Shown: positions 33,287-41,758 of the stretch, piece after piece
How positions within the stretch are numbered: position 1 is the first letter of the stretch
Layout: the number at the start of each line of letters is the position of its first letter
From: Clostridia bacterium
GTDB taxonomy: Bacteria; Bacillota; Clostridia; Lachnospirales; Lachnospiraceae
Direction: 5' to 3'
Assembly (NCBI GenBank): GCA_009929525.1
Contig: SAAH01000022.1
Location: 1-42,438, forward strand
Length of the DNA stretch: 42,438 nt
The notes under the pieces: generated by a model
Told to the model about the DNA's origin: nothing
The model's database searches: none
The model's input: the letters and a program-made list of their open reading frames with translations, nothing else
Made by a program: the position numbers and the translations under genes

Positions 33287-34210
33287 ATGAGTAAGGCGCA
33301 GAGAATTCCGAAGACATCAGCGATTAAAACGAGTTCCTCAAATCGGGTTATTCAGGTATTGATCTACCTTGTTATTATCGGGTTATGTCTTATTATCCTT
33401 CTGCCATGCCTGAATGTACTGGTTCTGGCTTTCAACGACGGAAAGGACGCAGCCAGAGGAGGTATCTGGTTCTGGCCAAGACAATTTACTCTTGAAAACT
33501 TCAAGGAAGTATTCAAAGATGGAAGTATCAGTAAAGCATATATCGTGACCATAGCAAGAACTGTATTGGGTACTTTCTTCAGTCTCTTTGTAACTACACT
33601 GGCAGGTTTTGCATTAAAGCAAAAAGATCTTCCGGGCAGAACGGTCATCACGATGCTGATCACCTTCACCATGTTGTTTGGAGGCGGAATGATACCAACT
33701 TATATCCAGTATAAGAATCTTCACTTGCTGAATTCTTTTTGGGTGTATGTTGTACCGAGTCTTGTCAGCGTTACCTATCTTTTGATGGTGAGGACTTTCT
33801 TCGAGGGAATCCCCGAAAGCTTAGAGGAATCGGCAAAGCTGGATGGCTGTGGCTTCTTCAAGATATATACGCTGATCATGCTTCCTCTCAGTAAACCGGT
33901 AATCGCAGTTGTAGGTCTTTATACAGCAGTAAATCATTGGAATGACTGGTTTGCAGGTGCATTCTATGTAAATGATACTCAGCTGTGGCCGGTCCAGACA
34001 GTTTTGCAGCAGATGCTCACAAAAGCGATGAATTCGCAGCAGGAGGTTACATCTGTAGCGCAGGCATTGGCGCATAATACGGTTTCTGTCACATCGGACT
34101 CACTTAAGATGGCAGCAGTTGTCGTGACGACCGTACCGATCCTTTGCGTATATCCTTTTGTACAGAAGTATTTTGCAAAAGGTGCAATGATAGGAGCTGT
34201 AAAAGGGTAA
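33287..34210 (+). CDS. CUT1-type sugar ABC transporter permease (YtcP-like)
   Basis: 307 residues, six transmembrane helices, with the loop EESAKLDGCGFFKIYTLIMLPL (coupling EAA variant, about 184-205, shown here by its ends EESAKLD and LIMLPL). It follows the binding protein by about 30 bases and closes the transporter operon. The terminator at 34241 follows. With the first permease it forms the membrane pore. Confidence 0.93.
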   Translation: MSKAQRIPKTSAIKTSSSNRVIQVLIYLVIIGLCLIILLPCLNVLVLAFNDGKDAARGGIWFWPRQFTLENFKEVFKDGSISKAYIVTIARTVLGTFFSLFVTTLAGFALKQKDLPGRTVITMLITFTMLFGGGMIPTYIQYKNLHLLNSFWVYVVPSLVSVTYLLMVRTFFEGIPESLEESAKLDGCGFFKIYTLIMLPLSKPVIAVVGLYTAVNHWNDWFAGAFYVNDTQLWPVQTVLQQMLTKAMNSQQEVTSVAQALAHNTVSVTSDSLKMAAVVVTTVPILCVYPFVQKYFAKGAMIGAVKG

Positions 34211-34240
34211 GGCAGGAAAATAAAAAGCAGTAATTAGAGA

Positions 34241-34298
34241 AGATTCTCTGACTCGTCAAGCAGCATATGAAGTGTGGGCGAATCAGAGGATCTTTTTT
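34241..34298 (+). terminator. Terminator of the sugar ABC operon
   Basis: AGATTCTCTGACTCG (34241-34255) pairs with CGAATCAGAGGATCT (34279-34293) with one wobble and one mismatch, followed by a run of six T (34293-34298). The T-run merges with the next palindrome. Confidence 0.8.
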
Positions 34299-34329
34299 AT
34301 ATCATAGGGTGTACCCTATGATATAAAAA
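34294..34329. repeat. Perfect 17-bp palindrome
   Basis: TTTTTATATCATAGGGT (34294-34310) pairs perfectly with 34313-34329 around the two-base loop GT. The T-rich and A-rich ends make it terminator-like in both directions. From memory similar palindromes recur between genes in Lachnospiraceae genomes, which I could not check here. Confidence 0.75.
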
Positions 34330-34347
34330 TGCTCTGCAAGGATCGCA

Positions 34348-34422
34348 CTGCGGCAAAGGTGAAATATGTCGATAAATCGACTTGCCGTAGGCGAAGAATT
34401 CTGCAAGCAGTATTCTTTTTTT
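34348..34422 (+). promoter_or_regulatory. Structured leader with attenuator hairpin before pfkB
   Basis: CTGCGGCAA (34348-34356) pairs with TTGCCGTAG (34382-34390) and encloses GTCGAT-AA-ATCGAC (34368-34381). This is followed by AAGAATTCTGC (34394-34404) paired with GCAGTATTCTT (34407-34417) and a run of seven T to 34422. The pfkB ribosome-binding site GGAGG begins at 34423, so the terminator hairpin sits right in front of it. ACTGC at 34347-34351 could instead pair with GCAGT of the terminator, giving an antiterminator form. Confidence 0.6.
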
Positions 34423-34506
34423 GGAGGAAATGAAATATGGAACAAAAAAAATGGGATGTATACGTGTATGGTGATGTCAATATTGACATTGTTATTCCAG
34501 GAGTAG
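34366..34506 (+). CDS. Possible 46-residue leader peptide overlapping pfkB
   Basis: An ATG with AAGGTG 4 bases upstream opens a frame that begins MSINRLAVGEEFCKQYSFFG, runs through the terminator hairpin and ends 70 bases inside pfkB in another frame. Translating it would break the stem at 34382-34390 and the terminator stem, which could couple translation to transcription. It may also be a chance frame within an interspersed repeat. Confidence 0.3.
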   Translation: MSINRLAVGEEFCKQYSFFGGNEIWNKKNGMYTCMVMSILTLLFQE

Positions 34507-35369
34507 AAAAGTTTCCACTACCGGGACAGGAAGATGAAGTGGATACCATGGAAACATTTGTAGGAGGTGGTGCTGCTTTATTTACGCTGGGACTGGGAAA
34601 ACTTGGACTTCATCCAGTCTTTCAGGGAGAAGTAGGAGATGACTGCTATGGTGGATTGATCAGAAAGCAGTTTACGGATCACAATGTGGATGACTCACTT
34701 CTTAAGACAAGCGATACCCTGAAGACGGGTATTTCCTTGAGTTTTACAAATGAAAAAGATCGTTCTTTTCTTACATATAGAGGAACAAATGAAAAAATCT
34801 GTATCGAAGCGGTTGACATAGAGAAAGTAAAGGAAGCATCACATATCCATATCACAGGATATGCGGGAAGTGCGAATCATGAGGCATATCTGAACGTACT
34901 TAAAAAAATAAAATCAGAGACGGAGGCTACCGTATCTTTTGATGTGGGCTGGGATTCAACCGGAGAATGGAAAAAAGAGATCAAAGAACTTTTCCCTTAT
35001 ATCGATGTGCTTTTTATGAATGAGACCGAAGCGATACATTATGGACATCAGGACAATGCAGTAAAGGCCGCACATGATTTTTCAAAGACCTGCGGCATGG
35101 CAGTGATCAAGATGGGAAAGGCTGGATCTTTAGCTGTAAAGGATGGGGAAGAATATATGCAAGCCTCCTATACAGTGAAAGCGGTAGATACCACAGGCGC
35201 TGGAGATTCCTTTAATGCAGGATTTGTATATGGATTTTTAAGCAAAAAATCAATAGAGGAATGTCTGAAGACAGGAAACGCATGTGGTGCACTGTCAGTG
35301 ACAGCCCTTGGGGGAAATACAGGATTTCCAACAATAGAGCGATTAAATCAATTTTTTGAAGAACAGTAG
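34437..35369 (+). CDS. PfkB-family carbohydrate kinase
   Basis: 310 residues of the ribokinase fold. The N-terminal sugar site is GGGAALFTLGLGKLG (about 43-57) and the C-terminal ATP/catalytic motif is VDTTGAGDSFNAGFVYG with the catalytic Asp. GGAGG is 9 bases before the ATG, directly after the attenuator. It begins a four-gene operon with GH4, M17 and a 525-residue unknown. It could phosphorylate the imported sugar before GH4 acts, since no PTS is present. Confidence 0.93.
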   Translation: MEQKKWDVYVYGDVNIDIVIPGVEKFPLPGQEDEVDTMETFVGGGAALFTLGLGKLGLHPVFQGEVGDDCYGGLIRKQFTDHNVDDSLLKTSDTLKTGISLSFTNEKDRSFLTYRGTNEKICIEAVDIEKVKEASHIHITGYAGSANHEAYLNVLKKIKSETEATVSFDVGWDSTGEWKKEIKELFPYIDVLFMNETEAIHYGHQDNAVKAAHDFSKTCGMAVIKMGKAGSLAVKDGEEYMQASYTVKAVDTTGAGDSFNAGFVYGFLSKKSIEECLKTGNACGALSVTALGGNTGFPTIERLNQFFEEQ

Positions 35370-35399
35370 AATGTGCAGCAAATACAGGAGGATAGACAG

Positions 35400-36758
35400 A
35401 TGAAGATAGCAGTTATAGGCGGAGCAGGAGTAAGGACCGTAATATTTATCAATGGACTTTTAAAAAGATATAAAAAGTTAAATATCGATGAAGTTGTATT
35501 ATATGATATCCAGGTGGAGAAACAAAAAATCATCGAAAAATTGTGTCAGCATGTAGTAAGCAGAAATAATGAAGAACTCAAGGTATGGGCAGTGTCTGAT
35601 CCGGTGGAAGCTATCAAAGGTTCAGATTATATCGTGACCACACTTCGTGTGGGTGGAGATCACTCCAGGGTTATGGATGAGAGCATTGCCCTTGATATGG
35701 GCGTGATCGGACAGGAGACAACAGGAGTTGGCGGATTTTCTATGGCAGTCAGAACCATCCCTGTATTAAAAGAGTACTGTGAAATGATCAAAAAATACGC
35801 TCCAGAGGCTTGGATCTTCAACTTTACCAATCCATCAGGACTTGTAACGCAGGCACTCAGGAGTGCAGGATATGATAAGATCATTGGAATCTGTGATGCA
35901 CCAAGCAGCACAAAGTTCCGTATGGCCCATGACCTTGGCGTAGAAGAAGATGATCTTTATGTGGAATTCTTCGGATTGAACCATCTGTCATGGATCAGAA
36001 GTGTGAAAAAATATGGAGAAGAGATTCTTCCCAAACTTTTGGCAGATGATGAGTTCTTAAAAGGCGTGCAGGAATTCTCCATGTTTGATCCTGAACTTTT
36101 AAGAAGTATCGGATTCCTTCCAAATGAATATCTGTACTATTATTATCACAGAGAAAAAGCATTGGAAAACATTCTGGCATCAGGTGCAACAAGAGGAAAG
36201 ACTATTGAGTCCGTGAATCAGCAGATGATGAAAGAACTGGCTGGTATGGATATCGATGCGGATCCGGAAGGTGCACTGCAGATATTCCTTTACTATATGC
36301 AGATCCGGGAAAATTCATACATGAGCATCGAATCTGGTCTTGAAAAAAGACCGCTCCTTGAGAAAGGTCAGCTGGAAGTACCTGATGGAATGGGATATGC
36401 AGGAGTTATGCTTGACTGTATCGAAGGTATGCAAAGTGACAAAGGAAAATATCTGGTACTTTCTGTAGAAAACTTCGGAAGTATTCCGGGACTTGAGGAT
36501 GAGGATGTTATCGAAACAACCTGTCTGGTGTCTAAAAAAGGAATCCATCCGGTAAAGATAGAAGAAGTGCCGGAACACTGCTATTTGTTGATGCGCATGA
36601 TCAAAATGTATGAAAAACTGACAGTTCAGGCAATTAATGAGAAGTCAAAAGAAATCGCAGTACAGGCATTGATGCTCCATCCTTTGGTGAATTCTTATTC
36701 ACTTGCTAAAAAGCTGGTGGATCAGTACGATGAAGCATATGACGGAATTTTTAAATAG
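35400..36758 (+). CDS. GH4 family 6-phospho-glycosidase
   Basis: 452 residues. GH4 enzymes use NAD and a divalent metal to cleave phosphorylated glycosides by oxidation at C3. Visible are the NAD loop VIGGAGVRT (5-13), GVIGQETTGVGGFSMAVRT (101-119), NFTNPSGLVTQAL, the metal Cys165 in GICDAPSS and His195 in GLNHLSW. The usual Asn after the metal Cys is Asp here. AGGAGG precedes ATG 35400. The enzyme would act after PfkB. The phosphorylated substrate is not identified. Confidence 0.93.
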   Translation: MKIAVIGGAGVRTVIFINGLLKRYKKLNIDEVVLYDIQVEKQKIIEKLCQHVVSRNNEELKVWAVSDPVEAIKGSDYIVTTLRVGGDHSRVMDESIALDMGVIGQETTGVGGFSMAVRTIPVLKEYCEMIKKYAPEAWIFNFTNPSGLVTQALRSAGYDKIIGICDAPSSTKFRMAHDLGVEEDDLYVEFFGLNHLSWIRSVKKYGEEILPKLLADDEFLKGVQEFSMFDPELLRSIGFLPNEYLYYYYHREKALENILASGATRGKTIESVNQQMMKELAGMDIDADPEGALQIFLYYMQIRENSYMSIESGLEKRPLLEKGQLEVPDGMGYAGVMLDCIEGMQSDKGKYLVLSVENFGSIPGLEDEDVIETTCLVSKKGIHPVKIEEVPEHCYLLMRMIKMYEKLTVQAINEKSKEIAVQALMLHPLVNSYSLAKKLVDQYDEAYDGIFK

Positions 36759-38145
36759 CAGATTAGAAAATAAAATAACAGCAGCGAGGCAGCATATGAT
36801 AATCAGAGCATGTGAACAGGCAAACAATGATGGGATCATAACAAAATGCGATCTCAAGAAGTTACAAAGTGAGAAAAAACTTGCAGATTTTTTTCGCAGG
36901 TTAGGCAGACAGATGCAGGAAGAATCTCAGATCATCGTCCAGGAAACAACATGGGAGAAGGATGAACTGCAGATGATCCTGACAGAAGCGTGTTCCTATA
37001 TCTGCGACGGGGCGTATCAATTTTCAAAAGAAGTATTAAAAACTCTGGATTCAAAAGAATTATATGAAAAAAGAGATGAACTGGCACATTATGGAAGTGG
37101 TACCTTCGTTTTTGTCTTTGGAGAAAGTATGCAGCTCTTCAAAGAGGTCATCGAAGAGGCAATCCAAAGAGGAACACAACGAGGCATGTGTAAGGGCTAT
37201 GCCCGGTCGCTGGGGAATCTTCCTAACAATTATCTTCACACAGAGGACATGGAAAATTACGCCAGAAAGCTGGGCGAAAATCTGCTCGTGTCATACCAGG
37301 CTTTGGGTGATGAAAAATTGAGCAGTATGGGATTTGGAGGAGTGCTCGCAGTCAATCAGGGAAGTACCAGACCAGCATCTGTTGTTGTACTTGAGTATCG
37401 TGGGGATGAAAGCGGCAAGATGACGGCATTGGTCGGAAAAGGTCTTATGTTTGATACCGGAGGCTATCATCTGAAGTCGATAGACGGTATGCAGGGAATG
37501 AAGTATGATATGTGCGGTGCCGCCAGTATTCTGGAAAGCTTCGAGATTCTTGTACGTGAAAATGTAAAGAAAAATATTATGGCAGTGCTCCTGCTTGCAG
37601 AAAATGTGATCGGACCGGATGCAGTGAAAATGGGAGATGTGGTCAAAACTTTGTCTGGCCAAACCGTAGAGGTTTATAATACAGATGCGGAAGGACGGCT
37701 TGTTCTTTGCGATGGGCTCACTTATGCACAAAACCATGGGGCGTCTGAGATCATTGATCTGGCAACACTTACTTATTCAGCACAGGGAGCACTCGGTGAT
37801 CAGTATACAGGGTTGTTTGTCAATGATGAGAAGATGTATCATGCATGGATGCAGACAGCAGAATGTACAAACGAGAGATACTGGAGACTTCCTTTAGATG
37901 AGATCTATCATAAGTATCTGGAGTGGTCGATCTGTGCGGACTTTGCAAACTATGCTCCGGGTAAAGCAGCAGGCGCCAGTGTGGCAGCATGTTTTTTAGA
38001 AAAGTTTATCGAAAATAACACAAAATGGATCCATCTCGATATGGTTGGACCTTCTGTCGTAAGGAATGAAACAGAGGAGATGAGAGAAGGTGCCAGCGGA
38101 GTAAATATCGAAACAATTGTAACATTCATAGAAAATCATAGATAA
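36730..38145 (+). CDS. M17 leucyl aminopeptidase-family protein
   Basis: 471 residues from ATG 36730 (GGTGGATC 6 bases upstream), overlapping the GH4 end by 29 bases; a start at 36796 with GAGG upstream would avoid the overlap and give 449 residues. The C-terminal catalytic domain has GKGLMFDTGGYHLKS and GMKYDMCGAASI metal ligands, and the NTDAEGRL signature (about 310). The N-terminal part is divergent. M17 enzymes are zinc aminopeptidases; its place in a sugar operon suggests removal of an amino acid from a glycoconjugate, which is inference. Confidence 0.9.
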   Translation: MKHMTEFLNSRLENKITAARQHMIIRACEQANNDGIITKCDLKKLQSEKKLADFFRRLGRQMQEESQIIVQETTWEKDELQMILTEACSYICDGAYQFSKEVLKTLDSKELYEKRDELAHYGSGTFVFVFGESMQLFKEVIEEAIQRGTQRGMCKGYARSLGNLPNNYLHTEDMENYARKLGENLLVSYQALGDEKLSSMGFGGVLAVNQGSTRPASVVVLEYRGDESGKMTALVGKGLMFDTGGYHLKSIDGMQGMKYDMCGAASILESFEILVRENVKKNIMAVLLLAENVIGPDAVKMGDVVKTLSGQTVEVYNTDAEGRLVLCDGLTYAQNHGASEIIDLATLTYSAQGALGDQYTGLFVNDEKMYHAWMQTAECTNERYWRLPLDEIYHKYLEWSICADFANYAPGKAAGASVAACFLEKFIENNTKWIHLDMVGPSVVRNETEEMREGASGVNIETIVTFIENHR

Positions 38146-38177
38146 GAAAATCAGGCTGGAAATGAAAGGAAAACTGA

Positions 38178-39755
38178 ATGAATTATACATTTGACACAAC
38201 AATCTCAAAAGAGGTGTTGGAAAACTATCTGTCAAGATCGGTGACAGCAGCAGGTTTGTTTGAAAGTAAGACATTAGATGATGATCTTCGTGCAATAAAA
38301 GAAATGGGAGTAAAATTCATCGGAAGAGCATCAGGCATTTGGTATATGGTGATGGATGATGAAGAACATTTTCGTCAGTCGAAATTATTGGCTGATAAAG
38401 TCCATGAAGCAGATCCGGAGATCATTTTACAGTCCTGTGTCTTTGAATGGGTTGTAGAGCGGATGAATGAGGTGAAAATCCCGGCTTATGTATTCGAAGC
38501 TTTTGGAATGGAAGATGAGGACAGATGTTTTTGCCTTGAAGATACGCTGTTTGAAGATGAATCTTCAGGGTTTGTGAGCAAGCGGGAGGATGCAAAGAAA
38601 AATGGCGGTATTCCTGATCTTAACAGGCAGGAAGCAAGAATGTGGTTTTATTATAGGGCTACGAGGTATATTGACTGTGGATATGAAGCACTTCACATGG
38701 GACAGGTCCACCTGTATACCGCCAATGACACAGGAATGAAAAAGACAGTTGAATTATTTGGAATGATCAGAGAGTATGCTAAGACTCATGCAAGACGCCA
38801 TAAAGTTTTGATCGATGCTCATACTCATGGTGTAAATATCCGGGGCAAACTGTTATTTGACTATCACGCGATGCCATTTACAAGAATGCCTTTGGCAGAA
38901 GTTCCGGGAGAAGAGCTGGTACTGGTCAGGGAAGGCTACAGCGAAGGTGGCGAAAATCCTAATGGCTGGAGTGCAGATGCCATGCCATATCTTATGGAGT
39001 ACGATAACTGGGGCGGACTGGTAGTGGATGACAGAGAGTCGATACCGAGAGAAGAACTTGCATGGAAAGACTGGTGGGGATATGACCAGATCGCCTGGTT
39101 TGCAAATCAGCCGATGGAAAGCAGAGATCATTTTCTTGAGTATAGCTATAAATGGGCAGAAATCAATAATCCTAATGCTTACTTTGAGATACCATTTCGA
39201 AGAATGCTTGGTGATGGCGCAGTCAGTATGAAGCGTGCAGATAATGGAAATGTTGAAAAACAGGATTTTTATCAGATCAATATGCCAAGCAAGGCGTGTC
39301 CGATGGGATTCGGGCAGGAAGAACTGGCGAAAAAGCTATGGGCGCGAAATCATGAACTTCGAATGAAGGCAGCAAATCCCCAGATGCTGATCCGTTATGG
39401 GGCCGAGGAAGTCTATGACGAAGAGACGGGTATGAAACTTCCGGAAAAAATAGTGGTTTATGGCAGTTTTCAGTCCCATGTAGGTGCATTTAAGAATGAC
39501 TCCAACAGTGAAGTGACCAGAATGTATTATGTTGGAGACAACACCTATACATTGTCAGTCGTCATGCCATTTGCAGGAACTTACGATTATTCGATATCTA
39601 CTTATGGTACCTTATCTGCAACTTATCAAAGTGACGGATATCCAAGAAGCGGATCGAGCAATAAAGCATATTTTACCACAACTAAAGATAATACCGTAGT
39701 CAGATTCAGCTATCGCTTCATAACTAATGAAGTCAAAGTTGATCTGTTTGTGTAA
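38178..39755 (+). CDS. Uncharacterised 525-residue protein of the sugar operon
   Basis: A soluble protein without signal peptide or membrane helix. The N-terminal two thirds look like an alpha/beta barrel: regular strand-helix units, DAHTHGVNIRGK in the middle, and aromatic patches such as YDNWGGLVVDD and WKDWWGYDQIAWF that could line a sugar pocket. The C-terminal 130 residues look beta-sandwich-like. I do not recognise a named family. It is the last gene of the pfkB operon, so a glycosidase-like or sugar-binding enzyme is a fair guess, not more. Confidence 0.75.
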   Translation: MNYTFDTTISKEVLENYLSRSVTAAGLFESKTLDDDLRAIKEMGVKFIGRASGIWYMVMDDEEHFRQSKLLADKVHEADPEIILQSCVFEWVVERMNEVKIPAYVFEAFGMEDEDRCFCLEDTLFEDESSGFVSKREDAKKNGGIPDLNRQEARMWFYYRATRYIDCGYEALHMGQVHLYTANDTGMKKTVELFGMIREYAKTHARRHKVLIDAHTHGVNIRGKLLFDYHAMPFTRMPLAEVPGEELVLVREGYSEGGENPNGWSADAMPYLMEYDNWGGLVVDDRESIPREELAWKDWWGYDQIAWFANQPMESRDHFLEYSYKWAEINNPNAYFEIPFRRMLGDGAVSMKRADNGNVEKQDFYQINMPSKACPMGFGQEELAKKLWARNHELRMKAANPQMLIRYGAEEVYDEETGMKLPEKIVVYGSFQSHVGAFKNDSNSEVTRMYYVGDNTYTLSVVMPFAGTYDYSISTYGTLSATYQSDGYPRSGSSNKAYFTTTKDNTVVRFSYRFITNEVKVDLFV

Positions 39756-39791
39756 AAAAATCATCAAAAACACATTTTCTTCTGGACTAAT

Positions 39792-39850
39792 TTGGTGGTT
39801 TATGAGAAAATAAGGATAGTATGTAGGTAAATGCATTTTTATGCCTGCAT
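39792..39850 (+). promoter_or_regulatory. Possible promoter and leader hairpin of the IscU-like/GGGtGRT operon
   Basis: TTGGTG (39792-39797) and GATAGT (39815-39820) are 17 bases apart. A leader hairpin follows: ATGTAGGTA (39821-39829) pairs with TATGCCTGCAT (39840-39850) through nine pairs, two of them wobbles. The gene starts at 39901 with AAAGGAG in front. Confidence 0.4.
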
Positions 39851-39900
39851 GAGATACATAATTTCAGAAAAAGTATTTCAAGTTTGAAAGGAGTCTTAAC

Positions 39901-40593
39901 ATGATTTATTCACATGAAGTAGAAATGATGTGTCCGGTAACACAGGGCGTTAATCACGGCGCTGCTCCAATTCCGGAAGAAGCAAAATGGGTTCAGTCTA
40001 AGGAAATCAAAGATATTTCCGGTCTGACACACGGTATAGGTTGGTGTGCACCTCAGCAGGGCGCATGTAAACTGACACTGAATGTAAAAGAGGGAATCAT
40101 CCAGGAAGCTCTGGTAGAGACTATCGGATGTTCAGGTATGACACATTCAGCAGCTATGGCTTCTGAAATCCTTCCGGGAAGAACATTGCTTGAAGCATTG
40201 AACACCGACCTGGTTTGTGATGCTATCAATACAGCTATGAGAGAGTTATTCCTGCAGATCGTTTATGGACGTACACAGAGTGCATTCTCTGAGGGTGGTC
40301 TGACAATCGGTGCTGGTCTGGAAGACTTAGGAAAAGGCCTGAGATCTCAGGTTGGTACTATGTATGGAACTCTTAAAAAAGGTCCTCGTTATCTGGAGAT
40401 GGCAGAAGGTTATGTAACAGGTATCGCACTGGATGAAGAAGGATGTATCATCGGATATCAGTTCGTAAGCCTTGGCAAGATGACAGACTTCATCAAAAAC
40501 GGTGATGATCCTACTACAGCTTGGGAAAAAGCCAAAGGACAGTATGGTCGTGTTGCAGACGCAGTCAAAATCATTGATCCGCGTAAAGAATAA
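39901..40593 (+). CDS. IscU/NifU-like iron-sulfur scaffold-related protein
   Basis: 230 residues, strongly conserved in appearance among Lachnospiraceae by memory. Cysteines at 11, 49, 56, 77 and 106 include CAPQQGAC (49-56) and IGCSGMTHSA, the latter resembling the IscU-type core. It is longer than IscU and was not matched residue by residue. It pairs with the GGGtGRT protein, which starts 43 bases downstream. Codon use is biased to preferred codons. Cluster assembly or a cluster-bearing enzyme subunit are both possible. Confidence 0.82.
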   Translation: MIYSHEVEMMCPVTQGVNHGAAPIPEEAKWVQSKEIKDISGLTHGIGWCAPQQGACKLTLNVKEGIIQEALVETIGCSGMTHSAAMASEILPGRTLLEALNTDLVCDAINTAMRELFLQIVYGRTQSAFSEGGLTIGAGLEDLGKGLRSQVGTMYGTLKKGPRYLEMAEGYVTGIALDEEGCIIGYQFVSLGKMTDFIKNGDDPTTAWEKAKGQYGRVADAVKIIDPRKE

Positions 40594-40636
40594 TCGGATT
40601 TCTGCTTACCGTTAATATAATAGGAGGATGAAATAA

Positions 40637-41647
40637 ATGGCTTTATTTGAATCATATGAAAGAAGAATAGATAAAATCAATGCTGTATTAAACAGCTATG
40701 GAATCGCTTCCCTGGAAGAAGCAGAGAAAATCACAAAAGATGCTGGACTGGATGTATACAACCAGATCAAAGGTATCCAGCCAATCTGTTTTGAGAACGC
40801 ATGTTGGGCTTATATCACAGGCGCAGCTATCGCAATCAAAAAAGGCTGCAGAAAAGCTTCTGACGCAGCAGCAGCTATCGGAGAAGGACTTCAGTCTTTC
40901 TGTATTCCAGGATCAGTTGCAGATCAGCGTAAAGTAGGTCTGGGACATGGTAATTTAGGAAAGATGCTTCTGGAAGAAGAGACAAAATGTTTCGCATTTC
41001 TGGCAGGCCATGAGTCTTTTGCAGCAGCAGAAGGTGCTATCGGTATCGCTGAGAAAGCAAACAAAGTTCGTAAAGAGCCTCTGCGTGTTATCCTGAACGG
41101 TCTTGGAAAAGATGCAGCTCAGGTTATCTCCCGTATCAATGGATTTACATTCGTTGAGACAGAGATGGACTACTACACAGGAGAAGTTAAAGAAGTTTAC
41201 AGAAAAGCTTACTCTACAGGTCTTCGTGCAAAAGTTAACTGCTACGGTGCTAACGATGTTACTGAAGGTGTTGCTATCATGCATAAAGAGGGCGTAGACG
41301 TTTCTATCACAGGTAACTCTACAAACCCAACAAGATTCCAGCATCCAGTTGCAGGTACATACAAAAAAGAATGTATCGAGCAGGGTAAAAAGTACTTCTC
41401 AGTAGCTTCAGGCGGTGGTACAGGACGTACACTGCATCCAGATAACATGGCAGCAGGTCCTGCTTCTTATGGTATGACAGATACTATGGGACGTATGCAC
41501 TCTGACGCTCAGTTCGCTGGTTCTTCATCTGTACCGGCTCACGTTGAGATGATGGGTCTGATCGGCGCTGGTAACAACCCGATGGTTGGTATGACAGTTG
41601 CTGTTGCAGTTTCCATTGAGGAAGCTGCTAAGGCTGGTAAGTTCTAA
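40637..41647 (+). CDS. GGGtGRT protein
   Basis: 336 residues with the naming motif GGGTGRT at 259-265, followed by LHPDNMAAGPASYGMTDTMG. This matches the GGGtGRT family (PF14057 by memory), whose function is not established. Eight or more conserved Cys, Gly-rich turns (GHGNLGKM, ILNGLGKDAAQ) and an NPTRFQHPVAGTYKKE segment suggest a cofactor-binding enzyme. AGGAGG precedes the ATG. It is co-transcribed with the IscU-like gene and ends at the terminator 41683. Confidence 0.9.
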   Translation: MALFESYERRIDKINAVLNSYGIASLEEAEKITKDAGLDVYNQIKGIQPICFENACWAYITGAAIAIKKGCRKASDAAAAIGEGLQSFCIPGSVADQRKVGLGHGNLGKMLLEEETKCFAFLAGHESFAAAEGAIGIAEKANKVRKEPLRVILNGLGKDAAQVISRINGFTFVETEMDYYTGEVKEVYRKAYSTGLRAKVNCYGANDVTEGVAIMHKEGVDVSITGNSTNPTRFQHPVAGTYKKECIEQGKKYFSVASGGGTGRTLHPDNMAAGPASYGMTDTMGRMHSDAQFAGSSSVPAHVEMMGLIGAGNNPMVGMTVAVAVSIEEAAKAGKF

Positions 41648-41682
41648 GAGGAAATTCTAAGAGTTTCTTATGATAAAATGGG

Positions 41683-41719
41683 AAAGAGTTCAGGTCGGGT
41701 TGATCTGGGCTCTTTTTTT
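41683..41719 (+). terminator. Terminator of the IscU-like/GGGtGRT operon
   Basis: AGAGTTCAG (41685-41693) pairs with CTGGGCTCT (41705-41713), two pairs being wobbles, with AAA/TTT extending the base, and a run of seven T to 41719. Confidence 0.75.
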
Positions 41720-41758
41720 GACTTTGGCAGTCGGAGGATTTTTAGTTGGTATGGGGAC

